20,114 bases of DNA from DATGMS01 sp040905145 (GTDB lineage Bacteria > Bacteroidota > Bacteroidia > Cytophagales > Cyclobacteriaceae). The translations under genes were made by a program, and so were the position numbers. The stretch covers positions 1-20,114 of the forward strand of contig JBBDSC010000192.1 in NCBI GenBank assembly GCA_040905145.1, in the 5' to 3' direction. The notes under the pieces were generated by a model, which had not been told where the DNA came from, did not search any database, and saw nothing but the letters and a program-made list of their open reading frames with translations. Positions 1-6,984 of this stretch are shown in pieces. Each line of letters begins with the position of its first letter. The first letter of the stretch is position 1.

Positions 1-35
1 ACAAATTAACACGCTCATTTACAAATAATTGAGAT

Positions 36-296
36 TTAAATGGGTAACCCTATTAATGTATTTTCCAAAGCAGCAATGCTGTTTTCAGGAAAACCTTCTG
101 CCATTCCTCCTCGATGGCCACTGATCAGGGACCTGTCATTATCCCTGTACGTAAAAAAGTCATGCAACTTTTTTACGTTCTTTATCTTCAGGAAATGTGT
201 TTCCCCCTGCCCCAGACAGCCGTTGGAAAAACCGGCCGCAACCAAGATAAGGAGGCCCAGCATAACTATTTTACAATGAATGGAAAACAAGCTCAT
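36..296 (-). pseudogene. Truncated glycerophosphodiester phosphodiesterase (GDPD-type) lipoprotein, N-terminal remnant
   Basis: Only 86 codons remain. Residues 1-27 form a signal sequence with a hydrophobic core and a Cys at 27 (SNGC), compatible with a lipoprotein. Residues 58-77 carry the opening GDPD motif: SGHRGG, then PENS and the AALENTL helix. In the family this is followed by a PAFFEID-like strand with metal ligands and about 200 further residues. Here the frame ends four codons after ENTL, and none of the three frames in the remaining 35 bases resumes the family sequence. The gene starts 59 bases after the histidine phosphatase gene and would be the last gene of the sugar operon. It cannot be active as it stands. 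The body was removed by deletion or by an insertion whose other end lies outside the window. Identification of the family is fairly sure; the cause of the truncation is unknown. Confidence 0.72.
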
Positions 297-355
297 GTTT
301 TATGAATTGATTTTTAAATATACAAAAGGGATAAATTGGTCCTTTTCAAAACGGG

Positions 356-955
356 CTATCCTTTACTGTTTAATTTCATTAAAGAGAAGCCCTCCTTTCC
401 GCCAATGCCCAAAACCGTCAACGAGGAGTTTTCCTGGATTATTCTTCTGTAGTGTTTTAAACCCATCCCCAGTTGTCGGGCAATAAAAAAACGATTGATC
501 CCATTATGTGCCACCACGAGAATCTTTCCGGTAGGATTTTTTTGTTTTACTTCTGAAAAGAAATCTTCCACCCTATCCACCACTTCCAAAGCCGTTTCAC
601 CGGTTCCCCCTGCCCTGGTGATTCCTGGGTTTTCACACCATCTGGCCCATAATTCCGGATCCTCCGCGATAAACTCTTCCCTGGTTTTTCCTTCCCATTT
701 TCCAAAGTCGGCTTCAATCAACCTGCCCTCCTTTTCTACCTGCCCATTGCCACTGGCTATTCTGGCTGTATCAAAAGCCCTGTTTAATGGGGAGGAGTAA
801 ATACCATCAAACCTTATATCCTTCAACAGTCTGGCTACTTCTTCGGCTTGTTGTATGCCCTTTTCTGTCAATGGGGCATCCGTCCTTCCACAATATCGGT
901 TCCCATCTGCATTGTAGGTGGTTTCACCATGTCTGAGCATATACACTTTAAGCAC
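356..955 (-). CDS. Histidine phosphatase family protein (phosphoglycerate mutase-like)
   Basis: A 199-residue cytoplasmic phosphatase of the histidine phosphatase (PGAM-like) clan. The phospho-acceptor motif RHGET lies at residues 8-12 (His9), a second Arg at about 59, the acidic residue before FGKWEGK at about 81, and the second catalytic His at 150 in VVAHNG. Length is normal for the single-domain family and I see no lesion. The start is GTG: a strong AAGGAGG lies five bases upstream, and the next Met would leave only two residues before RHGE. The gene overlaps the end of the upstream FGGY kinase by eight bases, so the two are probably translationally coupled. In this operon it probably dephosphorylates a sugar or sugar-acid phosphate, or relieves sugar-phosphate stress; the substrate cannot be read from the sequence. 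Confidence 0.88.
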   Translation of the reverse strand: MLKVYMLRHGETTYNADGNRYCGRTDAPLTEKGIQQAEEVARLLKDIRFDGIYSSPLNRAFDTARIASGNGQVEKEGRLIEADFGKWEGKTREEFIAEDPELWARWCENPGITRAGGTGETALEVVDRVEDFFSEVKQKNPTGKILVVAHNGINRFFIARQLGMGLKHYRRIIQENSSLTVLGIGGKEGFSLMKLNSKG

Positions 956-2117
956 CGAAACCTCCTTTGATATATCCTTTATCTTTCATCAAATCTATAA
1001 ATTTTTTATAATTTGCTTCATACCTATCACTTAATCTTTTATCCGGATAAATTATCTTTTCCGTACAGATCAAGGCTTTCCCTGCCTCTATCAGGGAACT
1101 AAAATGGGTTTTTGAAGCCGCCAATACAGCCGCTCCCACCGCTCCGGAGACAAATTTCATTTTATAGAGGGGAAGGTTAAGTACATTGCTCCTGATCTTC
1201 AGCCAAACCTCACTCTTACTTCCTCCTCCTGCTGTGTACACCGCCTTTACTTCCTCACCGGATAGGTAACTTACCAGTTCCAATGCATGCCTTTCCAAAT
1301 AAGCCACCCCTTCCATATTAGCGGTATAACGCTCTTCCAAAGACAGGCCATCAGGTTCAAATCCTTCCGCACAAGCTGCGATAAAAGGAAAGCGTTCCCC
1401 TTTTTGCCTTAGCGGATAGCTGATATGGTTCGTTGGGATCAACTTTTTGGCCATTTCATTAAGTGTCTCCATTTGTCCTTCAAATTCCCGAGTGACCCAA
1501 TCTGCTCCCGTATTACTTGCCCCTCCGGGCATCCAATAACCCATGGGATGCCGATGGCTGTAAAGCCTGCCTATGGGGTCAATGATTTGATTTTTGGTTA
1601 CCCCCTTTACCACCATGGTTGTACCGATGGTCGTATTCCAGTCACCGGGATTAATCGCCCCGGAAGCGATTTGTGAAGCACAGCCGTCAGTTATCCCCAC
1701 AGCCACTTGGATCATAGGGGAAAGATTCAATTCCTTTGCTACCTTGGAATCCAGATTCCCTAGGACCTCGCCAGAGGGAAGAACTTGGGGCAACCATTCT
1801 TTTTCCAATGGCAAATGATCAAATAAATGCAGGGGCTCATTTTTCTTGTCCAATGGGATAACCGTGCCTGAAGTAGAAGTTACAGCTATACCTTTAATAT
1901 CCATAGGCTCAATGTGCCCTTTGATCTCTGTGGCAAGCTTTTTTAACCCTCTAAAACATGCCTCCCACCAAACCGATGGAGACTGTTCCTCCCTGGATGC
2001 TTCATTTAAAAGAAAAATTTCTTCGGCACTTGCCAGCATTTCCCCTTCTATATTGATAAGCACAACCCTTGCCCCCTGGGTCCCAATATCAATTCCGATG
2101 AAAAACGGGCCTTTCAT
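948..2117 (-). CDS. FGGY-family carbohydrate kinase with a ~95-residue internal deletion
   Basis: A sugar kinase of the FGGY family, 389 residues where relatives usually have about 490. The first ATP-site motif GIDIGTQGARVVL is at residues 8-20, TSTSGTV at 80-86, the expected catalytic Asp in ITDGCASQ at 144, TTIGTTMVVKGVT at 162-173, SHRHP at 187-191 and the C-terminal AGGGS motif at 296-300. Between PLDKKNEPLH (88-97) and LPLEKEWLPQVLPSGEV (102-118) the family normally has about 100 more residues of domain I, including a conserved ND-R substrate-binding segment. These are missing, but the frame is kept. The enzyme is therefore probably inactive. The ATG at 2117 was chosen because it overlaps the upstream stop as ATGA and is preceded by GGGAGG; an 18-codon GTG extension is unlikely. 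It could be annotated as a pseudogene. Confidence 0.85.
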   Translation of the reverse strand: MKGPFFIGIDIGTQGARVVLINIEGEMLASAEEIFLLNEASREEQSPSVWWEACFRGLKKLATEIKGHIEPMDIKGIAVTSTSGTVIPLDKKNEPLHLFDHLPLEKEWLPQVLPSGEVLGNLDSKVAKELNLSPMIQVAVGITDGCASQIASGAINPGDWNTTIGTTMVVKGVTKNQIIDPIGRLYSHRHPMGYWMPGGASNTGADWVTREFEGQMETLNEMAKKLIPTNHISYPLRQKGERFPFIAACAEGFEPDGLSLEERYTANMEGVAYLERHALELVSYLSGEEVKAVYTAGGGSKSEVWLKIRSNVLNLPLYKMKFVSGAVGAAVLAASKTHFSSLIEAGKALICTEKIIYPDKRLSDRYEANYKKFIDLMKDKGYIKGGFGA

Positions 2118-3577
2118 TCTTCTACCTCCCTTGAATATAACCGACTCAGCCCAGTCCGTAGGTTTTTCCACTCTTTATAAGCATTGTGTAAATCCACTTG
2201 GGTCTCTGGATAAAACTCTTTCACTTCCGTCCCAAATTGCCCCTCATCCCCCAAAGATTCCCTACAGACCAATGCCCCTCCCACTACAGACGCTTGGCTG
2301 AAATTATTTCTGATCATTACACGTTTGTTGATCAGGTTAGCGACGTATTGTGTGAAGGTAGGACTTTGGAAGCCTCCACCGCACACCCATACATAATCTC
2401 TTTCATAAGGTTCTACTTCGCACAAAACCTCATAATTCTCCTTAATGCTACAGGCAATGTCCCACAATACCGCCTGAACAAAGCTGGACCTTGTCAGTTG
2501 ATGGGAAACCGGTGCGTTAAAAATAAAGCCTCCCCTGATCAACGGTTTAGGTTCGTTGGCCAATAAAGAACCCAATGAAGCGATGCATTGATGCCCATTG
2601 GCATTCTTCAGCTCCTTCTCTATCACCTCATAACCTTCATTGGGATAAAAAATTTCTTTCACCCGCTGATAGTTTAATCCGGTGACCCCGGCATTGGCTT
2701 CCAAGACCAATGCCCCTTTTTCAATATGCCGGCCTGTCCAGGTGCGTTGTTTAGGATCCAACTGGTATTTCTCTATTACTTTGATGATAGGAGTGGTGGT
2801 GCCGGATACGATCACTATGTCCCCCGTAATGGGCTGCGTACTCTTTATAGCCAGCTGGGTGTCCGCTCCGCCCACTATGACGGTTATATTTGAAGGCAAA
2901 TCCAGCAGTTCCGATTGTTCGGGAAGGATATTTCCCAAGAGGGTCCCGGAATGATGTAAATCCGGCAGTATCCTTTGGTCTACACCAAAGATCCCGCACA
3001 GTTCCTCCGACCACCTCGTTTCGGCTACATCGTAAAGTAAAGTCTCTGATGCCTGTGAATGTTCATATCCCATGACGCCACTGAACATGTATTGGGCCCA
3101 ATCACTAATGCTTAATATTTTATCTATTTTTTCGTAAATGGCAGGACTTTTTTCTTTTATTCCCCTTAATTTAAGAGCTGAAAACAGTGAAGTAGGATAC
3201 CTGCCGACCAATTCGTACACCCTATTTTTATTCTGTACGGTATCTTCCCATTGCCTTCCCCGGTGATCATGATTGGGAAGGCCTATCAAAGCCTTTCCTT
3301 CTTCATCCATTAATACGATGCCTTCCCTTTGACTGGAAGCGGTTATCGCCCGGATCTCTACCCCCTTAGCTGATTGCAATACCTTTTTGGTCAGGTGAAG
3401 TATTTGGGACCAAAGTATTTCGGGATCAAAGCTCAGGGCCTCGGAACAACCCTCTTCTTCTTTGTAGACCACATTATCCCGCTGCATGTCCAATATTTCC
3501 CCTTCTGCCCCCACCATGGCGACACGTACATTGCCGGTGCCGATATCGACAATCATGTATCCTTGCTTCAATGACAT
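2114..3577 (-). CDS. FGGY-family carbohydrate kinase, autoinducer-2 kinase (LsrK)-like
   Basis: A full-length FGGY kinase of 487 residues, predicted cytoplasmic, phosphorylating a sugar or polyol with ATP. The first nucleotide-site motif IVDIGTGNVRVAMV spans residues 9-22. The ASSQREGIVLMD segment (80-91) and NHDHRGRQWE (102-111) resemble the corresponding LsrK stretches. ISDWAQYMFSG is at 157-167, the expected catalytic Asp239 in GGADTQLA, SGTTTP at 258-263 and CGGGFQSP at 399-406. No domain is missing. It begins three bases after the dehydrogenase stop and ends in an ATGA overlap with the second kinase, so it sits inside one transcript. LsrK-like proteins outside enterobacteria are often general sugar kinases, and no other lsr genes are present. 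I therefore expect it to act on the transported polyol or sugar acid rather than on AI-2. Confidence 0.9.
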   Translation of the reverse strand: MSLKQGYMIVDIGTGNVRVAMVGAEGEILDMQRDNVVYKEEEGCSEALSFDPEILWSQILHLTKKVLQSAKGVEIRAITASSQREGIVLMDEEGKALIGLPNHDHRGRQWEDTVQNKNRVYELVGRYPTSLFSALKLRGIKEKSPAIYEKIDKILSISDWAQYMFSGVMGYEHSQASETLLYDVAETRWSEELCGIFGVDQRILPDLHHSGTLLGNILPEQSELLDLPSNITVIVGGADTQLAIKSTQPITGDIVIVSGTTTPIIKVIEKYQLDPKQRTWTGRHIEKGALVLEANAGVTGLNYQRVKEIFYPNEGYEVIEKELKNANGHQCIASLGSLLANEPKPLIRGGFIFNAPVSHQLTRSSFVQAVLWDIACSIKENYEVLCEVEPYERDYVWVCGGGFQSPTFTQYVANLINKRVMIRNNFSQASVVGGALVCRESLGDEGQFGTEVKEFYPETQVDLHNAYKEWKNLRTGLSRLYSREVEE

Positions 3578-3580
3578 ATT

Positions 3581-4552
3581 CTATTGGTGTTTAATAAAGC
3601 CTTTTTTTTCTGCAAAATGACCAAACAAGGCCTTGTTTAGAATAGAAACATGGTGATCCTCTACTTCGTGGGTAGCTCCGGCAATATGCGGTGTGGCCAA
3701 TACATGAGGCAAATGGATCAATTCATAATCAACCTTATCCGGTGGTTCATGATCAAACACGTCCAAAACAGCCCCCAAAATCTTGCGATCTTGTAATGCT
3801 TCTAATAAATCCTGACGTTTGACCACAACTGCCCTTGACATGTTTACAAAGATGCCATTTGGTTTCATCAGTGAAATCAGTCGTTTGTCTATCATGCCTT
3901 TGGTCTGCTCATTCACCGGCAGGTGGATCGTCACGATATCACTTGAGCTGAATATATCCTCTAAACTTTCCTTCTGGAAATCCGGAAACTCATGATTTAC
4001 ATAAGGATCAAAGTATTGGATATTGCAGGGAAAATGTTTGATCATCGCCGCGATCCTTTGTCCTACAGCACCAAAACCAACCATTCCCACCGTTTTTCCT
4101 GCCAACTCATTGCCTTTAAACTGCAGATAAGAGGCATGAGCTCCATCTCCCCATTTTTCACTGTCCAGCCATTTTATCCCTTCCAGTGTATTTCTCATAA
4201 AAGTGATCACATTGGCTATGAACATTTCCGCTACAGCTTGGGCATTTCTTGCAGGGGTATTGAAAACAGGAATATCCTTGGCTTTGGCTGTAGCCAGGGA
4301 GACATTGGATGGTGTGCCCCTGCATACCCCTATAAATTCAAGTTCCGGAAAGTTTTCTATTAGTTTTTCAGTCACTTCATCATGCTCCGTTATCAAGGCA
4401 TCTGCCCGTGTTTCTTTCAACAGGCCAATCAGCTCTTCTTCATGATAAGTCCTGCCATGAGGTTTCCAAGGGCGGTATTCGACCTCTCCGAAAAAATCTT
4501 CCAATTCTCTTATTCCATTGTTGTTATAGGGTGCCGTTATTAGAATTCTCAT
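3581..4552 (-). CDS. D-isomer-specific 2-hydroxyacid dehydrogenase, NAD-dependent
   Basis: A 323-residue oxidoreductase of the phosphoglycerate dehydrogenase/formate dehydrogenase superfamily, interconverting a D-2-hydroxyacid and its 2-oxoacid with NAD(P). The substrate domain lies at about 1-100. The Rossmann motif GMVGFGAVGQRIA is at 156-168, the acidic cofactor-selecting residue in YFDPY at 180-184 (which suggests NAD preference), the catalytic Arg240 in NMSRAVVV, Glu269 in DVFDHEPP and His289 in ATPHIAGAT. Length and motifs are complete. It starts 102 bases after the broken permease and runs into the LsrK-like kinase with a three-base gap. The combination with two kinases and a polyol permease suggests a pathway through a 2-keto acid or phosphorylated hydroxyacid. 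The specific substrate is not identifiable. Confidence 0.9.
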   Translation of the reverse strand: MRILITAPYNNNGIRELEDFFGEVEYRPWKPHGRTYHEEELIGLLKETRADALITEHDEVTEKLIENFPELEFIGVCRGTPSNVSLATAKAKDIPVFNTPARNAQAVAEMFIANVITFMRNTLEGIKWLDSEKWGDGAHASYLQFKGNELAGKTVGMVGFGAVGQRIAAMIKHFPCNIQYFDPYVNHEFPDFQKESLEDIFSSSDIVTIHLPVNEQTKGMIDKRLISLMKPNGIFVNMSRAVVVKRQDLLEALQDRKILGAVLDVFDHEPPDKVDYELIHLPHVLATPHIAGATHEVEDHHVSILNKALFGHFAEKKGFIKHQ

Positions 4553-4654
4553 CTATAGTTGGTATTGGTTTAATAGTTATTTGGTTACTGGGTTATTGGT
4601 TATTTCTTAACTCATAATTCATAATTCATCACTTCCGCCTCCGGTCTTCCCGTT
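4553..4654. repeat. Low-complexity intergenic spacer with 7-bp tandem repeat
   Basis: The spacer between the permease remnant and the dehydrogenase is AT-rich and repetitive. CATAATT is repeated in tandem at 4613-4619 and 4620-4626, followed by CAT. Before it, TTGGTTACT and GGTTATT-type words recur between about 4567 and 4604. No gene or clear terminator is visible. The other operon junctions I checked are tight overlaps, so this 102-base gap may have grown by slippage. Confidence 0.5.
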
Positions 4655-5744
4655 TCAAACTTTCACCTCTTCTGCTATATGATGAGAAGTTTTAGCATTC
4701 CCTGAAAGAGTAATAAACTTCGTCATTACAGCGCTCAACAGATATAGGGCAGCCAATATCCATGCAAGACCTTCATTCCCCACAGTGCCTATAAAAACCC
4801 ATACAATCAAGGGGCCCGCAAACACGGCAAGGCCTGCCCCAAAGTTCAATATAGCCATAGCCGCCCCTTTGTCTTTCCTTACCAGTGAGGGGACCAGTGC
4901 CGATAACGGAACATAACCAGCAAGCAATGCTCCCCAAACAACCCCGCAGGCCATCACCATCCAAAAACTGCCATTGAAGAGGAGTGGAGAATAATAAAAT
5001 AGCAGGGTAGACAGGAAAGGCAAATTGTGCAGTTGTATTGATAATCCGTACTATCCCTCCCAATAACACCTTAGGTTCTTCTTTAATAATGGTAACCCCT
5101 TTCAACAGTTCTTCCATTTTGCCCCCTCTGTCTTTAGGGATTGCGAGACTTACTTTTTTTCCTGTAAACAGCAAAGCAAAAACTGTCCCTACCATAATCC
5201 AGAATATGGCACTCCACAAGGTGTCTATATAACCGAGGCTATTAATGGCCCAGGTACTGTAATAAGCCCCAAGGACATTTAATCCCCCTGTAAAAACAAA
5301 CCAAAACCAACCTACTGCCCTCCCCCATTTCCTTTGGGGGCTATTATAGGTGATCCAAACCAAAAACGAATAGGCAAACAGGGGATATCCAAAGCCTCGA
5401 ACAGCATAGGTAATCAGCATGGTGGGATAATCCAGCACATTGATTCCATAACCAACAAAGCCAATGGTTCCTAAAATATAAAGAACCGATCCCATAAGCA
5501 TGGTTTTTCTTGGACCAAAACCTTCAGCCAATACACCCGAAAACCAGGAAGATATGGCAATAGTGATCCCATAAACCGTAAATAATATGGCCGATTGCTG
5601 TATGGTCATTCCCTGTTCTATAAGATAGGGGCTAAGCCATCCTTGTTCTATTCCATCAGCCATCATGAACACAAGGACACCAAGATAGCCCCACCCCATT
5701 CCAAAAGGGATTCCTGCCCTGTTCAGCAAAGAAACATTTTTCAT
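4655..5744 (-). pseudogene. MFS polyol permease (RbtT/DalT/CsbX type), broken by a frameshifting deletion
   Basis: The first 243 or so codons match the polyol permease branch of the MFS: WGYLGVLVFMMADGIEQGWLSP near the N terminus, the GFGPRKT loop after helix 2, NSPQRKWGRAVGWFWFVFTGGLNVLGAYY in the middle, and the start of the second half up to TTAQFAFPV. The protein then runs into about 80 residues of non-family sequence. The genuine C-terminal part (TLLFYYSPLLFNGSFW, then WGALLAGYVPLSALVPSLVRKDKGAA) continues in another frame to 4655. The two parts fit if about 55-60 residues were deleted near 5005-5015 with loss of frame. The start ATG (5742-5744) overlaps the stop of a 60-codon ORF as ATGA. 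A functional permease is not expected from this copy. An assembly error is the main alternative. Confidence 0.85.
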
Positions 5745-5923
5745 CTTGTTTCAACGGGATTGGAAACAAAAGAAAAACCTGGCTTAGCCTGGGCATTACT
5801 TCTGTCTAATTGAAAAAAGCATACTTTAAAAATACCTGTTGTAGTTTTTAAAGCCTCATTGAAAGAGGACGCTTTTGCCCAATCGAGAGGAGGAATAATG
5901 GTGAAATCAAGTTTTTGCTTCAT
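5741..5923 (-). CDS. Small ORF (60 aa) of unknown function, first in the sugar operon
   Basis: I do not recognise this protein. The ATG at 5921-5923 lies about 30 bases after a promoter-like -7 box. Its TGA overlaps the permease ATG as ATGA, the same coupling seen further down the operon. The 60 residues contain IIPPLDWAKASSFNEALKTTTG in the first half and FSFVSNPVETR at the end; there is no signal peptide or clear membrane helix. The open frame continues upstream to 6106 (121 codons), but that extension would run through the candidate promoter and operator. It could be a genuine small coupling peptide, or the remnant of a larger first gene lost by deletion, as happened to its neighbours. Existence as a translated ORF is moderately supported; function is unknown. 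Confidence 0.45.
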   Translation of the reverse strand: MKQKLDFTIIPPLDWAKASSFNEALKTTTGIFKVCFFQLDRSNAQAKPGFSFVSNPVETR

Positions 5924-5951
5924 GAGTTTTGGGGTATCGTTCTTACAAGGA

Positions 5952-5984
5952 TTAAAGTAAACATTAAGAAATAATAAAAACAAA
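5952..5984 (-). promoter_or_regulatory. Candidate -33/-7 promoter of the sugar operon
   Basis: On the minus strand TTTG (5981-5984) is followed after 21 bases by TACTTTAA (5952-5959). This resembles the Bacteroidota TTTG / TAnnTTTG pair with accepted spacing, though the -7 box matches only six of eight positions. A start near 5945 would leave a leader of about 20 bases before the ATG at 5923. Confidence 0.45.
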
Positions 5985-6007
5985 CATTTCGAAACAATTC
6001 GAAACAT
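5981..6007 (-). promoter_or_regulatory. Candidate DeoR-family operator: decamer direct repeats
   Basis: Read on the minus strand, this stretch is two near-identical decamers in exact ten-base register, TGTTTCGAAT and TGTTTCGAAA, followed by a partial third, TGTTTG. The third copy overlaps the candidate -33 element. DeoR-family repressors often bind tandem repeats spaced by one helical turn, and the divergent gene at 6178 encodes one. Repression by blocking the -33 region is the inferred mechanism. Confidence 0.5.
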
Positions 6008-6177
6008 GCTTAAACCGCACAGAGAAAATCCCATTATTTTTCGGACCTGGTATTGGTTATTCCGGTTATCTGCCCTTTCTGTCCTAGATAGAAAGCAATA
6101 TTTCACATGGATCTGATTTAAAAGGATGCTTCCTTAATTGTGAATATTTTCTAATTTTACTAAAACAAAAAAACATT

Positions 6178-6948
6178 TTGGGAATTTCGGAGAGACATCA
6201 ACAAATTTTAAAGAGATTAAAAGAAGAAGGCAAGGTCCATATTCAGGAATTGAGTGAGGAAATGCAGGTTTCCAATGTCACGATAAGAAAAGACCTGAAA
6301 TTTCTTGAAGACATGAACCTGCTCTTCCGTACCCGTGGTGGAGGTTCTTTGAACAACCCCTATACCATGGAAAGGTCCATCAATGAAAAAGCACTGATCA
6401 ATGCGGGGGAAAAGCAAAAAATTGCCAAAGCGGCCCTTCAATTAATTGATGCCCACGAAACCATTATCATCGGCTCCGGAACCACCGTGTTTGAGCTGGC
6501 CAAACAGCTGCATCCTTCCCGCCAAATCACAGTCATCACGCCAGCTGCCAAAGTGACCTTGGAATTGAGCAATAGGCTCAATATAGAACTGTTTCAGTTA
6601 GGGGGGACAATCAGGCCCAAATCATCCTCTGTGGTAGGATCCAGTGCAGAAAGTGCTTTGGAAAATATTTCATGCGGCCTCTTATTTTTGGGAGTAGATG
6701 GGATAGATCTCGATTTTGGCCTCTCCACCACCATCCTCAATGAGGCCAGTTTGGGCTTTAAAATGATAGAGTCTGCCCAAACCGTTGTGATCATGGCTGA
6801 TAGTACAAAATTCAATAAAAGGGGATTGGCCAAAATCTGTGGTCTGGATCAGATCCATTACATCATAACAGATTCCAAGGCCCCTGCCAAAGCAATACGG
6901 GTTTTGGAAGATAAGGGCATCAGGGTGATCATTGCAAATGGACAGTGA
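6178..6948 (+). CDS. DeoR/GlpR-family transcriptional regulator
   Basis: A 256-residue DNA-binding regulator of carbohydrate genes. The winged helix-turn-helix is at about residues 6-58, with the family signature SNVTIRKDLKFLE followed by RTRGG. The C-terminal DeoR sensor domain, related to ribose-5-phosphate isomerase, starts near 75 and shows IIIGSGTTVFELAKQL, FQLGGTIRPKSSSVVG, LFLGVDGID and a VIMADSTKFNKRG stretch. Such proteins usually bind a phosphorylated sugar intermediate as inducer. The start is TTG: the next Met falls inside the helix-turn-helix and no ATG lies upstream in frame nearby. The gene is divergent from the polyol operon and is the obvious candidate for its local repressor. 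It looks intact even though several of its probable targets are damaged. Confidence 0.92.
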   Translation: MGISERHQQILKRLKEEGKVHIQELSEEMQVSNVTIRKDLKFLEDMNLLFRTRGGGSLNNPYTMERSINEKALINAGEKQKIAKAALQLIDAHETIIIGSGTTVFELAKQLHPSRQITVITPAAKVTLELSNRLNIELFQLGGTIRPKSSSVVGSSAESALENISCGLLFLGVDGIDLDFGLSTTILNEASLGFKMIESAQTVVIMADSTKFNKRGLAKICGLDQIHYIITDSKAPAKAIRVLEDKGIRVIIANGQ

Positions 6949-6984
6949 TCGCCCACTATCTATTGGAATCCATACAGCCGAACA

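Noticed and set aside
2114..3577. A quorum-signal (AI-2) processing lsr operon
   Set aside because: Only the kinase resembles Lsr proteins. No LsrB, LsrF, LsrG or ABC transporter is present, and the transporter is of the polyol permease type.
5924..6106. 61-codon upstream extension of the small leader ORF
   Set aside because: It would run through the candidate operator and promoter, and its residues look like translated AT-rich DNA.
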